Below, piece by piece: positions 45,325 to 53,730 of a stretch of DNA of 64,000 nt. Position 1 is the first letter of the stretch; each line of letters starts with the position of its first letter. The stretch lies in the NCBI RefSeq assembly GCF_031458235.1, contig NZ_JAVDYB010000001.1:5566001-5630000 (forward strand), given 5' to 3'. The stretch comes from Catenuloplanes atrovinosus (GTDB taxonomy: Bacteria > Actinomycetota > Actinomycetes > Mycobacteriales > Micromonosporaceae). The notes below the pieces were generated by a model. That model searched no databases and was not told the origin of the DNA. It saw only the letters and a program-made list of their open reading frames with translations. The position numbers and the translations under genes are program-made.

Positions 45325-46155
45325 ATGAGCACCAGCATCCCTCCGCGCCGCGCCTGGGTGGAAGAGATCATGGGCATGCCCGTGAGCGTCCACCTGCGCG
45401 GCCCGGGAGTGGACTCCGACGAGGTCGCCCAGCACGTGGCGGGCGTCTTCGTGGAGCTGCGGGCCGTGGACGCGATGTTCAATCCGGCGCACGCTGACAG
45501 CCAGATCGCCCGGCTCAACCGCGGCGAGATCGACTTTTCCGGCTGCCACCCCGCGATCCGGACCGTGCACGGCCTCTGCGAGGAGGCGCACACCCGGACC
45601 GACGGCTTCTTCAACCCCTGGCTGCCCGACCCGGAGGCCAAGGGCGGTTATCGGTACGACCCGTCCGGCCTGGTCAAGGGCTGGGCGGTGCAGCGGATCG
45701 CGGACCGTCTGGCCGACCTGGACGGTCACGACCTCTGCCTCAACGCGGGCGGCGACGTGGTGCTGACCACCGTGCCCGGCCACCCGGTCTGGCGGGTCGG
45801 CATCGAGGACCCGGCCGAGCCGAACCGGATGCTCCGCGTCTGCGCGATCGCCACCGGCGCGGTCGCCACCGCCGGGGCCGCGCACCGGGGCGGGCTGGTG
45901 GTCAATCCGTACACCGGGGCCGACGCCACCGAGCTGCGCTCCGTGACCGTCGCCGGCCCGTCGCTGCTCTGGGCGGACGTGTTCGCGATCGCGGCCGTGG
46001 CCCGCGGCGCGGAGGGCCTCGACTGGCTGATGGGCCTGGACGACTACGAGGCGCTGGTGGTGGACGCGGACGGCGACCTGTGCACCACCGGCGGCTGGGA
46101 CCGGCTGGTGCTCTCCACCAGCGACCCGAATCTCTACACCTCGCAGACTGCCTGA
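45325..46155 (+). CDS. ApbE-like FAD:protein FMN transferase
   Basis: Likely attaches FMN covalently to threonine of target flavoproteins; 276 aa. ApbE features are MGMPVSVHLRG at the start, AVDAMFNPAHADSQIARLNRG, GFFNPWLPDP, DPSGLVKGWAVQRIAD, LCLNAGGDVV and the metal-site region LLWADVFAIAAVARG. The classic TDALSTA-like motif reads WADVFAIAA. The ATG at 45325 was chosen; upstream ATGs at 45298 and 45313 are weaker. No signal peptide, so it should act in the cytoplasm. It ends 2 bp before the CrtA-like gene, linking it to the carotenoid cluster. Confidence 0.85.
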   Translation: MSTSIPPRRAWVEEIMGMPVSVHLRGPGVDSDEVAQHVAGVFVELRAVDAMFNPAHADSQIARLNRGEIDFSGCHPAIRTVHGLCEEAHTRTDGFFNPWLPDPEAKGGYRYDPSGLVKGWAVQRIADRLADLDGHDLCLNAGGDVVLTTVPGHPVWRVGIEDPAEPNRMLRVCAIATGAVATAGAAHRGGLVVNPYTGADATELRSVTVAGPSLLWADVFAIAAVARGAEGLDWLMGLDDYEALVVDADGDLCTTGGWDRLVLSTSDPNLYTSQTA

Positions 46156-46157
46156 CG

Positions 46158-46868
46158 GTGCTGACCACGCTGCACGTGTGGCGGGTGCCCCGGCGGGCGC
46201 TCGGCGGCGTACTGATGCGGATGGCCGTGGATCGCCGCCGGCTGCGCGCGCTGCCCGGCGTCCGCTTCGCGAAGCTGCTCGGCACCGGGACCGGCGCCAC
46301 CCTGGGCCCGGGTGACGTCGATCTCACCCGCTGGGCCGCGCTCACCGTCTGGGACGACCCGGCGGACGCGGCCCGGTTCGACGCGTCCGCGGTCGGCCGC
46401 GGGTGGGCGGGGCTGAGCGCGGCCTCGGCCCGGCTCGACCTGCGCACGCTGCACAGCCGGGGCACGTGGTCCGGTCGTACCCCCTTCGGCTCGGAAAATG
46501 GTCTTAAAACGGACGGGCCGGTGCTGGCGCTGACCCGGGCCCGGCTCGCACCCGCCCGCGCGCTCACGTTCTGGCGCGCGATCCCGCCGGTCACCGCCGC
46601 GCTGCACGAGGCGGACGGCGTGCTCAGCCGTTTCGGCATCGGCGAGGCACCGATCGGGTGGCAGGGCACCGTCAGCGTGTGGCGGAGCACGGCACATCTC
46701 GTGGAATTCGCGTACCGTCACCCGCAGCACCGCGCGGCGATCGCGCGCACCACCACCGCCCGGTGGTACGCGGAGGAGCTCTTCGCCCGCTTCGCGATCC
46801 TGGACCTGGCGGGCGACCCCGCGGTGCTGGGCTGGGCGGACGGCGAGAAGGGATGCGGGGGACGATGA
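46158..46868 (+). CDS. CrtA-like carotenoid monooxygenase (spheroidene monooxygenase-type)
   Basis: A 236-aa protein resembling spheroidene monooxygenases, which add keto groups to acyclic carotenoids. TLHVWRVPRRALGGVLMRMAVDRRRLRALPGVRFAKLLGTGTG is the family-like N-terminus, and TLTFWRAIPPVTAALHEADGVLSRFGIGEAPIGWQGTVSVWRS-type sequence the core. The GTG at 46158 follows the apbE-like stop by 2 bp, and its TGA overlaps the GNAT start. Assignment rests on family resemblance and on the adjacent CruF, glycosyltransferase and CrtI-like genes. Confidence 0.75.
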   Translation: MLTTLHVWRVPRRALGGVLMRMAVDRRRLRALPGVRFAKLLGTGTGATLGPGDVDLTRWAALTVWDDPADAARFDASAVGRGWAGLSAASARLDLRTLHSRGTWSGRTPFGSENGLKTDGPVLALTRARLAPARALTFWRAIPPVTAALHEADGVLSRFGIGEAPIGWQGTVSVWRSTAHLVEFAYRHPQHRAAIARTTTARWYAEELFARFAILDLAGDPAVLGWADGEKGCGGR

Positions 46869-47419
46869 GGCTCGTGCCGTGGACGCCGGACGACCTGCTC
46901 CGCCGGATCGACGACGTGATCACCGTGTACGGCGAGGCGATGGGCTACCGGGCGGAGCTGCTCGCGGCCCGGCGCGGCTACGTGGCGACGCACGCCCGCC
47001 GACCCGGCTTCCGCGCGGTGGCCACGCTGACCACGGACGGGCACGTCGCCGGCTTCGGCTACGGCTACACGTCCGCGACCGGCCAGTGGTGGCACGACCA
47101 GGTCCGCAACGCGCTCGCCGACCCCGACCGCAAGATCTGGCTGGACGACTGCTTCGAGGTGGTGGAGCTGCACGTCAGCCCGCCCGCGCAGGGTCACGGC
47201 ATCGGCGCCCGGCAGCTGCGCGCGCTGCTCACACTGGCCGAGGGCGCCACCACGCTGCTGTCCACGCCGGAGGCGCCGGAGCAGGAGTCGCGCGCCTGGC
47301 GGCTGTACCGCCGGTTCGGCTACGTCGACGTGCTGCGCGACTTCTACTTCCCGGGCGACGAGCGCGCGTTCGCGGTGCTCGGCCGCGAGCTGCCGCTGCC
47401 CGCCGACCGGCAGCCGTGA
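46865..47419 (+). CDS. GNAT family N-acetyltransferase
   Basis: A 184-aa acetyltransferase-fold protein. FEVVELHVSPPAQGHGIGARQLRALLTLAEGATTLLSTPE contains the acetyl-CoA-binding motif A (QGHGIGARQL), and WRLYRRFGYVDVLRDFYFPGDERAFAVLGREL the C-terminal motif B. The acceptor is unknown. It overlaps the CrtA-like stop by 4 bp (ATGA) and the CruF start by 4 bp (GTGA), so it is an integral part of the carotenoid operon even though GNAT enzymes have no textbook step there. Confidence 0.85.
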   Translation: MRLVPWTPDDLLRRIDDVITVYGEAMGYRAELLAARRGYVATHARRPGFRAVATLTTDGHVAGFGYGYTSATGQWWHDQVRNALADPDRKIWLDDCFEVVELHVSPPAQGHGIGARQLRALLTLAEGATTLLSTPEAPEQESRAWRLYRRFGYVDVLRDFYFPGDERAFAVLGRELPLPADRQP

Positions 47420-48192
47420 TACTCCGCTGGCTGCCCCTGAGCCTGCTCGTCCTGGCGCAGATCTGCTACCCGCTGACCGCCGGCGGCACCCGAACCGGGC
47501 TGACCGTCGCCACCGTGGTGCTCGGCTTCGCGATCTCGCTGGGGCACGCGGCCGTGACCCGGGGCGCGCGCACCGCGGCGCTGCTGGTGGTGATCGCCGC
47601 CGGCGGCGGGTTGCTGGTCGAGGCGACCGGCGTGCACACCGGGTTCCCGTTCGGCGGGTACGCGTACTCCGGCCAGCTCGGCGCGAAGGTGCTCGGCGTA
47701 CCCGTGATCATCCCGCTGGCCTGGGCCTGGATGGCGTGGCCGGCGTGGCTGGCGGCCGGGCGGGTGGTGTCCCGGCGGGTACCGCGGGTGCTGCTGGCCG
47801 GCGCCGGGCTGGCCACCTGGGACCTCTTCCTCGATCCGCAGATGGTGGCGGCCGGGCACTGGTCCTGGCACGACCCCGAGCCGGCGCTGCCCGGCGTGCC
47901 GGGGATCCCGCTGACCAACTACCTGGGCTGGCTGCTGGTGGCCGTCGCCATGGCCGCGCTGCTGTCGCTCGCCACCGACCGGGTGGTGACCCGGGCGGAC
48001 GAGCCGATGTACGCGCTCTACCTCTGGACGTACGGGTCGTCGATCCTGGCCCACGCGGTCTTCCTCGGCCTGCCCGCGTCCGCGGTGTGGGGCGGCCTGG
48101 GCATGGCGGTCCTGGCGGTCCCGCTGGCGGTCACGCTGCTGCGCGCCCGGCGATCCACCGGGGCCCCGGCCGGCGTGCCCGCCGCCCGCTGA
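47416..48192 (+). CDS. CruF-type carotenoid biosynthesis membrane protein (1',2'-hydratase family)
   Basis: A 258-aa integral membrane protein with about seven helices of the CruF/DUF422 family. GVHTGFPFGGYAYSGQLGAKVLGVPVIIPLAWAWMAWPAW and TWDLFLDPQMVAAGHWSWHDP are the family's conserved stretches. CruF hydrates the end of acyclic or monocyclic carotenoids to a tertiary alcohol (C-1' hydroxyl). The GTG at 47416 overlaps the GNAT stop. The glycosyltransferase gene follows by 8 bp and would act on a hydroxylated product. Confidence 0.87.
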   Translation: MILRWLPLSLLVLAQICYPLTAGGTRTGLTVATVVLGFAISLGHAAVTRGARTAALLVVIAAGGGLLVEATGVHTGFPFGGYAYSGQLGAKVLGVPVIIPLAWAWMAWPAWLAAGRVVSRRVPRVLLAGAGLATWDLFLDPQMVAAGHWSWHDPEPALPGVPGIPLTNYLGWLLVAVAMAALLSLATDRVVTRADEPMYALYLWTYGSSILAHAVFLGLPASAVWGGLGMAVLAVPLAVTLLRARRSTGAPAGVPAAR

Positions 48193-48200
48193 GCCGGCCG

Positions 48201-49328
48201 ATGCCCGACCCACTGCTCGCGTTCGCCGCCGCGCAGGCCGTCACGGCCGGCGCGCTCACGCTGCACACGCTGGTCAACGCGCGGCTGCTGCACCGCGCCG
48301 CGCCGGTGGAGACGTTCGGCGAGCCGGTCGCGGTGCTGCTCCCGCTGCGCGACGAGGCGGACCGGGTCGAGCCCTGCCTGCGCGCGCTGCTCACCCAGCG
48401 CGGCGTCGCCGAGATCGTCGTGCTCGACGACGGCTCCACCGACGGCACCGCCGACGTGGTCCGCGCGATCGCCGGCGACGACCCGCGCGTGCGGCTGCTC
48501 ACCGGAGCGTCCCCGCCGCCCGGCTGGCGCGGCAAGCCGCACGCCTGCCACCGCCTGGCCGCCGCCACGGACACGCCGGTCATCGTGTTCATCGACGCGG
48601 ACGTGGTGCTGACGCACCCGCACGCGATCACCGGCGTCGCCGCGCTGCTGCGCGCGCTCGGCACGGACCTGCTCAGCCCGTACCCCCGGCTGGACGCGGT
48701 GACCGCGGGCGAGCGCCTGGTCCAGCCGCTGCTGCAGTGGACCTGGCTGACGTTCCTGCCGCTGCGCGCGATGGAGCGCTCGCACCGCCCGTCGCTGGCC
48801 GCGGCCGGCGGTCAGCTCCTGGTCGCGGACGCCGCCGCCTACCACCGGGCCGGCGGCCACGCGGCCGTGCGCGCGGAGATCCTCGAGGACATCGCGCTGG
48901 CCCGCGCCGTCAAGCGCGCCGGCGGCCGGATCGCGGTGGCGGACGGCACGCCGATCGCCCGGTGCCGGATGTACACCGGCTGGCGTGAGCTGGCCGACGG
49001 GTACGGCAAGTCGCTCTGGTCCTCGCTCGGGCCGCTGCCCGCGGCCGTACCGGTGCTGGCGTTCCTGCTGTTCTGTTACACGCTGCCGCCGCTGACCGCG
49101 CTGCTCGCCGCGCTCACCGGACACGCCGCCGCGGCCGGGCTGGCGCTGCTCGGCACGCTGGCCGGCGTGCTCGGGCGGGTGCGGTCCGCGCGCGCGACCG
49201 GTGGCCGGGCCTGGCCGGACGCGCTCGCCCACCCGGTCTCGGTGGTGCTGCTGGCCTGGCTCACGCTCCGCTCCCACCACCTGCGCCGCCGGGGGCGGCT
49301 GAGCTGGCGCGGCCGTACCGTCGGCTGA
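48201..49328 (+). CDS. Family 2 glycosyltransferase (CruG-like, carotenoid glycosylation)
   Basis: A 375-aa membrane-associated GT2 enzyme. VAVLLPLRDEADRVEPCLRALL and IVVLDDGSTDGTADVVRAI form the nucleotide-sugar-binding fold, VIVFIDADVVL supplies the DxD motif, and EDIALARAVKRAGGRIAVADG the acceptor region. Two or three C-terminal membrane helices follow. Position right after cruF suggests the CruG role of glycosylating the hydroxylated carotenoid; the sugar is unknown. Confidence 0.85.
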   Translation: MPDPLLAFAAAQAVTAGALTLHTLVNARLLHRAAPVETFGEPVAVLLPLRDEADRVEPCLRALLTQRGVAEIVVLDDGSTDGTADVVRAIAGDDPRVRLLTGASPPPGWRGKPHACHRLAAATDTPVIVFIDADVVLTHPHAITGVAALLRALGTDLLSPYPRLDAVTAGERLVQPLLQWTWLTFLPLRAMERSHRPSLAAAGGQLLVADAAAYHRAGGHAAVRAEILEDIALARAVKRAGGRIAVADGTPIARCRMYTGWRELADGYGKSLWSSLGPLPAAVPVLAFLLFCYTLPPLTALLAALTGHAAAAGLALLGTLAGVLGRVRSARATGGRAWPDALAHPVSVVLLAWLTLRSHHLRRRGRLSWRGRTVG

Positions 49329-49353
49329 ACGCGCCGTGGCCGCCGTCCGGGCG

Positions 49354-50853
49354 ATGCCCTATAAAGAGCAGGTGACGGCGGTAGCGGTGATCGGAGCGGG
49401 GGTCGGCGGCTTGGCGGCCGCGGCCCGGCTGGCAGCGGCGGGCCACTCCGTCACCATCTATGAGCGGGCCGACACGGTCGGCGGGAAGCTGGCCCGGTAC
49501 GCGCGGGACGGTTTCACGTTCGACACCGGCCCGAGCCTGTTCACGCTGCCGCAGGTCTTCGCGGAGTTGTTCGCCGACCTCGGCACGTCACTGGAGCGGC
49601 ACCTCGATCTGGTGAAGCTGGACCCGATCGTGCGGCACCGCTTCCCGGACGGCTCCACGCTGGACTCCTGCGCCGATCCGGCCGCGTTCGCCACCCGGAT
49701 CGGCGTCGCGTTCGGCGCGCGGGCGGCCGAGGACTGGTCGCGGCTGTGGGCCCGCGCCGCACGCGTCTGGGAGGCCTCCTGGCGCGACGTGCTGCGCCGG
49801 CCGCTGGACGGCCCGGCCGACCTGGCCCGGCTCGCCTGGCACGTCCGCGACCTGGCCGCGATCGCGCCCGGCCGGACGCTGCGCGGCCTCGGTGAGGAGT
49901 ACCTGCACGACCCGCGGCTGCGCATGCTGCTCGACCGGTACGCCACCTACGCCGGCGCCGACCCGCGCCGGGCCCCGGCCGCGCTGGTCGCGGTCCCGTA
50001 CGCGGAGCTGGCCTTCGGCGGCTGGTACCTCCGCGGCGGCCTGGGCCGGCTGGCCGACGCGCTGCTCTCCCTCTGCCTGGACCTGGGCGTGGTGGTGGAG
50101 ACCGGCGCGACCGTGACCGGGATCGAGGCGACCGGCGGCCGGGTGCAGGCGATCCGGGTGCGCGGCGGGCGCGGCACCGGCCGGCGCGTGCCGGTGAGCA
50201 CCGTGGTGGCGAACGTGGACGCGCTCACGCTCTACCGGGACCTGCTGCCGTCGCCGCGCCGGCTGGCCGCGCTGTCCGACCGCAGCCTGGCCGGCTTCGT
50301 GCTGCTGATGGGCGTGCGCGGCCGGACCGGCCTGGCACACCACACCGTCTTCTTCCCGCGCGACTACGACGCGGAGTTCGACGCGGTCTTCGGCGACCCG
50401 GGCCGCGGCGTCCCGGCCCGCCCGCCCGCGGACCCGACCGTGTTCGTGACCGTCGCCGACGACCCGGCCGCCCGCCCGGACGGGCACGAGGCGTGGTTCG
50501 TGCTGGTCAACGCGCCCCGGCAGGGCACCGCGCTGGACGCGGTGGACTGGCTGCGGCCCGGCCTGGCGGACGCGTACGCGGACCGGGTCCTGGACCTGCT
50601 GGCCGCGCGCGGCGTGGACGTGCGCGACCGGCTGGTGTTCCGGGAGGTGCGCACGCCCGCGGACCTGGCCGCGTCCGCGCACGCGCCGGGCGGCGCGATC
50701 TACGGCACCGCGAACCACGCGCTGCTCCGCCCGGCGAACCGCGGCCCGGTCGACGGCCTGCACCTGGTCGGCGGCTCCACGCACCCGGGCGGCGGGCTGC
50801 CGATGGTCGTGCTGTCCGCGCGGATCGCGGCGGACCGGATCGGCCCGGCCTGA
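49354..50853 (+). CDS. CrtI-like phytoene/carotenoid desaturase (FAD-dependent)
   Basis: A flavoprotein of about 499 aa. VAVIGAGVGGLAAAARLAAAGHSVTIYERADTVGGKL is the dinucleotide-binding fold, and GLHLVGGSTHPGGGLPMVVLSARIAAD the C-terminal CrtI bacterial-type signature. The middle has FDTGPSLFTLPQVFAELFADLG. It could be phytoene desaturase CrtI or a CrtD-type 3,4-desaturase. The start is uncertain: ATG at 49354, GTG at 49336 or GTG at 49372 (directly before the FAD motif). It closes the carotenoid gene run on this strand. Confidence 0.87.
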   Translation: MPYKEQVTAVAVIGAGVGGLAAAARLAAAGHSVTIYERADTVGGKLARYARDGFTFDTGPSLFTLPQVFAELFADLGTSLERHLDLVKLDPIVRHRFPDGSTLDSCADPAAFATRIGVAFGARAAEDWSRLWARAARVWEASWRDVLRRPLDGPADLARLAWHVRDLAAIAPGRTLRGLGEEYLHDPRLRMLLDRYATYAGADPRRAPAALVAVPYAELAFGGWYLRGGLGRLADALLSLCLDLGVVVETGATVTGIEATGGRVQAIRVRGGRGTGRRVPVSTVVANVDALTLYRDLLPSPRRLAALSDRSLAGFVLLMGVRGRTGLAHHTVFFPRDYDAEFDAVFGDPGRGVPARPPADPTVFVTVADDPAARPDGHEAWFVLVNAPRQGTALDAVDWLRPGLADAYADRVLDLLAARGVDVRDRLVFREVRTPADLAASAHAPGGAIYGTANHALLRPANRGPVDGLHLVGGSTHPGGGLPMVVLSARIAADRIGPA

Positions 50854-50866
50854 CGCGCCCGGCCGG

Positions 50867-51838
50867 TCATCGGCCCGACAGCGACAGCGCGTACTCCGGG
50901 AACCAGGCGCCGGCCGGCGGGTCGCCGCGGTCGCACTCGCCGTCGGACTCGCCCGGCCGCTTGACCCAGAGCAGCGCGTCCAGCCGCGGCACGCCGGTGT
51001 CCGTGGTCGGGCTCGCGCCGATCGCGCGGCCGGGCGGGTTGCACCAGCGGGCCACGCCCGTGGCGCGGTGCGGGCCGTTGCCGTTACGGCTGGTGTCGAT
51101 CACGAAGTGCGCGCCGCCGAGCGCCTCGGAGAGCCGGGTGCCGTACGCGACAGACGCCTCCGTGGTCTCGAAGTTGGACACGTTGAGCGCGAACCCGGCC
51201 GCGCGGTCGATCCCGGCGGCGCGCAGCGCGTCCGCGAGCCGGGCGTGGTCGGCGATCCAGCTCGCGTTGCCCGCGTCCAGGTAGACGTGCGCCCGCGGGT
51301 TCGCGGCGAACGCGCCGACCGCGGCGGCGAGCAGCGCGTACCGCTCCGCGGGCGGGCCGGCGCAGCCGTCGACGGCCTGCGCGACCGCGTCGGGTTCCAG
51401 CACGATCAGCACCGGCTCGCCGGCGAGCGCGCCCGCGAGCGCACCGATCCAGGCCCGGTACTCGTCCGCGCCGGACGCGCCGCCCGCGGAGAACGACCCG
51501 CAGTCCCGGCCGGGGATGTGGTAGACCGCGATCACCGGCATGCGCCCGGCCGCGCGCGCGTCCGCGACCAGCGTCGCCGCGCGGGTGGCGGTGTCCGGCG
51601 CGGCGCCGGTGAACCAGACCGCGGTGGGCTGCTCGCCGATGTGCCGGATCGCGGCCGCGTCCTCGGCCCGGCCGCCGGCCGCGTACGCGTCGGCCTGCCG
51701 GGTGGCCACGTTCGGCGCGGAGACGAAGAACGAGACGCCGGCCAGCGGGTTCACCGGCGGCGCGGGGTCGTCGGCGGGCGTGCAGGCGGCCGGCCCGAGC
51801 AGGGCGGCGGCCAGCAGGCCGGCGGCGATCCGGCGCAT
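50867..51838 (-). CDS. Glycoside hydrolase family 6 (cellulase-type) protein, single domain
   Basis: A 323-aa predicted exported beta-1,4-glucanase. The N-terminus MRRIAAGLLAAALLGPAACTPADD is a signal sequence with a lipoprotein-like Cys, though the -3 residue is Pro. The GH6 domain contains VIAVYHIPGRDCGSFSAGGA, LIVLEPDAVAQ (catalytic acid region), GFALNVSNFET, HFVIDTSRNGNGP and LLWVKRPGESDGEC. No carbohydrate-binding module is attached. The ATG at 51838 follows GGAG by 8 bp. It is convergent with the CrtI-like gene and 23 bp after the CDP-alcohol transferase gene. Confidence 0.88.
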   Translation of the reverse strand: MRRIAAGLLAAALLGPAACTPADDPAPPVNPLAGVSFFVSAPNVATRQADAYAAGGRAEDAAAIRHIGEQPTAVWFTGAAPDTATRAATLVADARAAGRMPVIAVYHIPGRDCGSFSAGGASGADEYRAWIGALAGALAGEPVLIVLEPDAVAQAVDGCAGPPAERYALLAAAVGAFAANPRAHVYLDAGNASWIADHARLADALRAAGIDRAAGFALNVSNFETTEASVAYGTRLSEALGGAHFVIDTSRNGNGPHRATGVARWCNPPGRAIGASPTTDTGVPRLDALLWVKRPGESDGECDRGDPPAGAWFPEYALSLSGR

Positions 51839-51861
51839 CCGCGCGCTCCGTCCCATCCGGG

Positions 51862-52530
51862 TCAGACCAGTGCGCGGCGCACCACGGCCAGCAACTGGCA
51901 CAGGCCGTAGCCGGCGAAGAGCACCCAGACGATCACGGCGAGCGTGGCGGTGCCGGCCGCGAGCTCCGCGGTGATCAGGCCGCCGGCGCCGGTGAGCAGC
52001 AGGCCGACCAGCGCCACCGAGACGCGGCTGGGCCGCTCGCCGACCGTGACCGCGCCGATGTCGCGCATGCCGGCGACCGTGGCCCGGGCCCGCACGTACT
52101 CGTGCAGCCAGGAGAGCCCGCCCGCGACCACGACCAGCCAGCCGAACGCGCCGGCCGCCCAGAACGCGCCCAGCCAGCAGGCCTCGCCGAGCCGGTCGGC
52201 GACCGAGTCGTAGAGGTGGCCGATCCGGGAGGCGCGCCCGGACGTGACCGCGACCGCGCCGTCCACACTGTCCGCCACGCCGGCCAGCAGCACCAGCAGC
52301 GCGGCGGTCAGCGGCCCGGCGGCCCGGTCGGCGAGCACGGCCAGCGGCACGCAGGCGCAGATCAGCAGCCCGGCGACGGTGACGGCGGTGGGCGGCACAC
52401 CGAGCCGGCCGAGCGGGCGACCCAACACGTACGCCAGGCGCAGCCAGCCGCGCACCGGGAGGGAGGCACGCCGCGGGTCGAAGCCACCGTGCAGCCCCGC
52501 CCATGCCGTCGCGTACTCGTCCCAGGTCAT
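51862..52530 (-). CDS. CDP-alcohol phosphatidyltransferase family protein
   Basis: A 222-aa membrane enzyme that transfers a phosphatidyl group from a CDP-lipid to an alcohol. The metal-binding signature reads DSVDGAVAVTSGRASRIGHLYDSVADR, matching the DxxDG...R...G...D...D pattern with the spacing seen in actinobacterial members. About six helices follow or surround it. The acceptor (inositol, glycerol or another alcohol) cannot be told. The ATG at 52530 is preferred; a longer frame from 52608 would overlap the methylase gene end. Confidence 0.85.
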   Translation of the reverse strand: MTWDEYATAWAGLHGGFDPRRASLPVRGWLRLAYVLGRPLGRLGVPPTAVTVAGLLICACVPLAVLADRAAGPLTAALLVLLAGVADSVDGAVAVTSGRASRIGHLYDSVADRLGEACWLGAFWAAGAFGWLVVVAGGLSWLHEYVRARATVAGMRDIGAVTVGERPSRVSVALVGLLLTGAGGLITAELAAGTATLAVIVWVLFAGYGLCQLLAVVRRALV

Positions 52531-52579
52531 GCGCGCGTCACCCCTGCACTGTATCGGCTGGGCGGGCCGGTTCCGGCGC

Positions 52580-53524
52580 TCACGCCGGGTGAACCGGCGG
52601 TCGGCCACCCGACAGCCGGGCCAGCACCGTCGCGGTGCCGCCGAGCCGGTCGCGCAGCGCGGGCGAGAGGTAGAGCGACTCCACCGTGGGCAGCCGGCGG
52701 CCGTTCAGCGTGGCCTGCGCGGACGGCCCGGCCGGCACGGCCAGTGCCAGAAGATCCAGATCCGGGGGTACGGCCGGGCCGTACCGCTTCGGTCCGGTGC
52801 TGCCGTCGTAGGAGAGCAGGAACGACACGCCCGCGCCGACCGCCTCGCGGAGCGCCGCGTAGAACTCGTCCCGGTCCAGGCCGCGCATGTAACGGTGGTC
52901 CCGGCTGGCGGAGACGCCCTGGTAGGGCGGGTCCAGGTAGACCACGTCCGCGGGCCGGGCCCCGGTCAGCGGCGCCCGGTAGTCGCCGGCCGCGACGTCC
53001 GCGCCGGCCAGCGCGCGCGAGGTGGCCCGGATCCGCGCGCGCATCAGCGACGGCCGCGCGCCGAGCCGCCGCCGGTCCGCCGCCTGGTTGAACTCGCCCA
53101 GCCGGTTGTAGCGCACCGACGCCTTCACGCACCGGGCCAGCAGGTAGAGCAGCAGGTGCGGCGCGTGCCCGGCGTTGAAGTCGTCCCGGGCCCGGCGGTA
53201 GAACGCGGCCGGGTCCGGCCGCTGCGCCTCCCACAGCGCCGCGTAGTCGTCGGCGAGCGCGTCCGGCTCGTCCAGAATCCGCCGCCAGAGCGCGATCAGC
53301 GGCTCGTTGACGTCCCGCAGCCGAACCCGGCGCGGGATGCCGAGGTGGCAGGCGGCGATCGAGACGGCGGCGGACCCGGCGAACGGCTCGATCAGGTCCG
53401 CGGTCCCCTCCGGCAGCAACGGCACGATCGCGTGGGCCAGCACCCGCTTGCTCCCCTGGTACGGGATCGCGTGCGGCACACCACGCAGAGCAGCCATCCG
53501 AGGAGCAGCCGGTAACGGGATCAC
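52580..53524 (-). CDS. Dam-type DNA N6-adenine methyltransferase (D12 class), orphan
   Basis: A 314-aa DNA adenine methylase. The N-terminal PYQGSKRVLAHAIVPLL and DLIEPFAGSAAVSIA form the SAM-binding motif (FAGSAAV). DVVYLDPPYQGVS is the catalytic DPPY motif, and FLLSYDGS the following strand. The target-recognition region lies between them (residues about 95-205). The GTG at 53524 or ATG at 53497 may start it. No restriction endonuclease gene is next to it, so it may act in regulation or be a relic of a restriction system. Confidence 0.87.
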   Translation of the reverse strand: MIPLPAAPRMAALRGVPHAIPYQGSKRVLAHAIVPLLPEGTADLIEPFAGSAAVSIAACHLGIPRRVRLRDVNEPLIALWRRILDEPDALADDYAALWEAQRPDPAAFYRRARDDFNAGHAPHLLLYLLARCVKASVRYNRLGEFNQAADRRRLGARPSLMRARIRATSRALAGADVAAGDYRAPLTGARPADVVYLDPPYQGVSASRDHRYMRGLDRDEFYAALREAVGAGVSFLLSYDGSTGPKRYGPAVPPDLDLLALAVPAGPSAQATLNGRRLPTVESLYLSPALRDRLGGTATVLARLSGGRPPVHPA

Positions 53525-53592
53525 GGACGCAGTCTGCCCCACGCCGCCACCCCCGCAGAACCGTCGTACCCCCAGCGTATAAACCACGCACG

Positions 53593-53619
53593 GACGCACC
53601 CCACCACCACGTGCGTCCC
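53593..53619. promoter_or_regulatory. Inverted repeat in the methylase/XRE intergenic region
   Basis: GGACGCAC (53593-53600) and GTGCGTCC (53612-53619) are perfect 8-bp inverted arms separated by 11 bp, between the divergent methylase and XRE genes. A possible operator for the XRE regulator. Confidence 0.4.
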
Positions 53620-53730
53620 CGCAGCGGTCCCCGGCCCTCCGCGACGGGCCGGCCCGGTGCGGCCGAGCCCGGGCAGCCGCCCGGGTGGGGGTCGGCTCCA
53701 TCGGTTCTCGTCCGGCAAGGGAGTGTGCAC

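Noticed and set aside
46158-50853. Larger secondary-metabolite cluster (polyketide or peptide)
   Set aside because: Only carotenoid-type genes are present; no synthase modules or carrier proteins were found.
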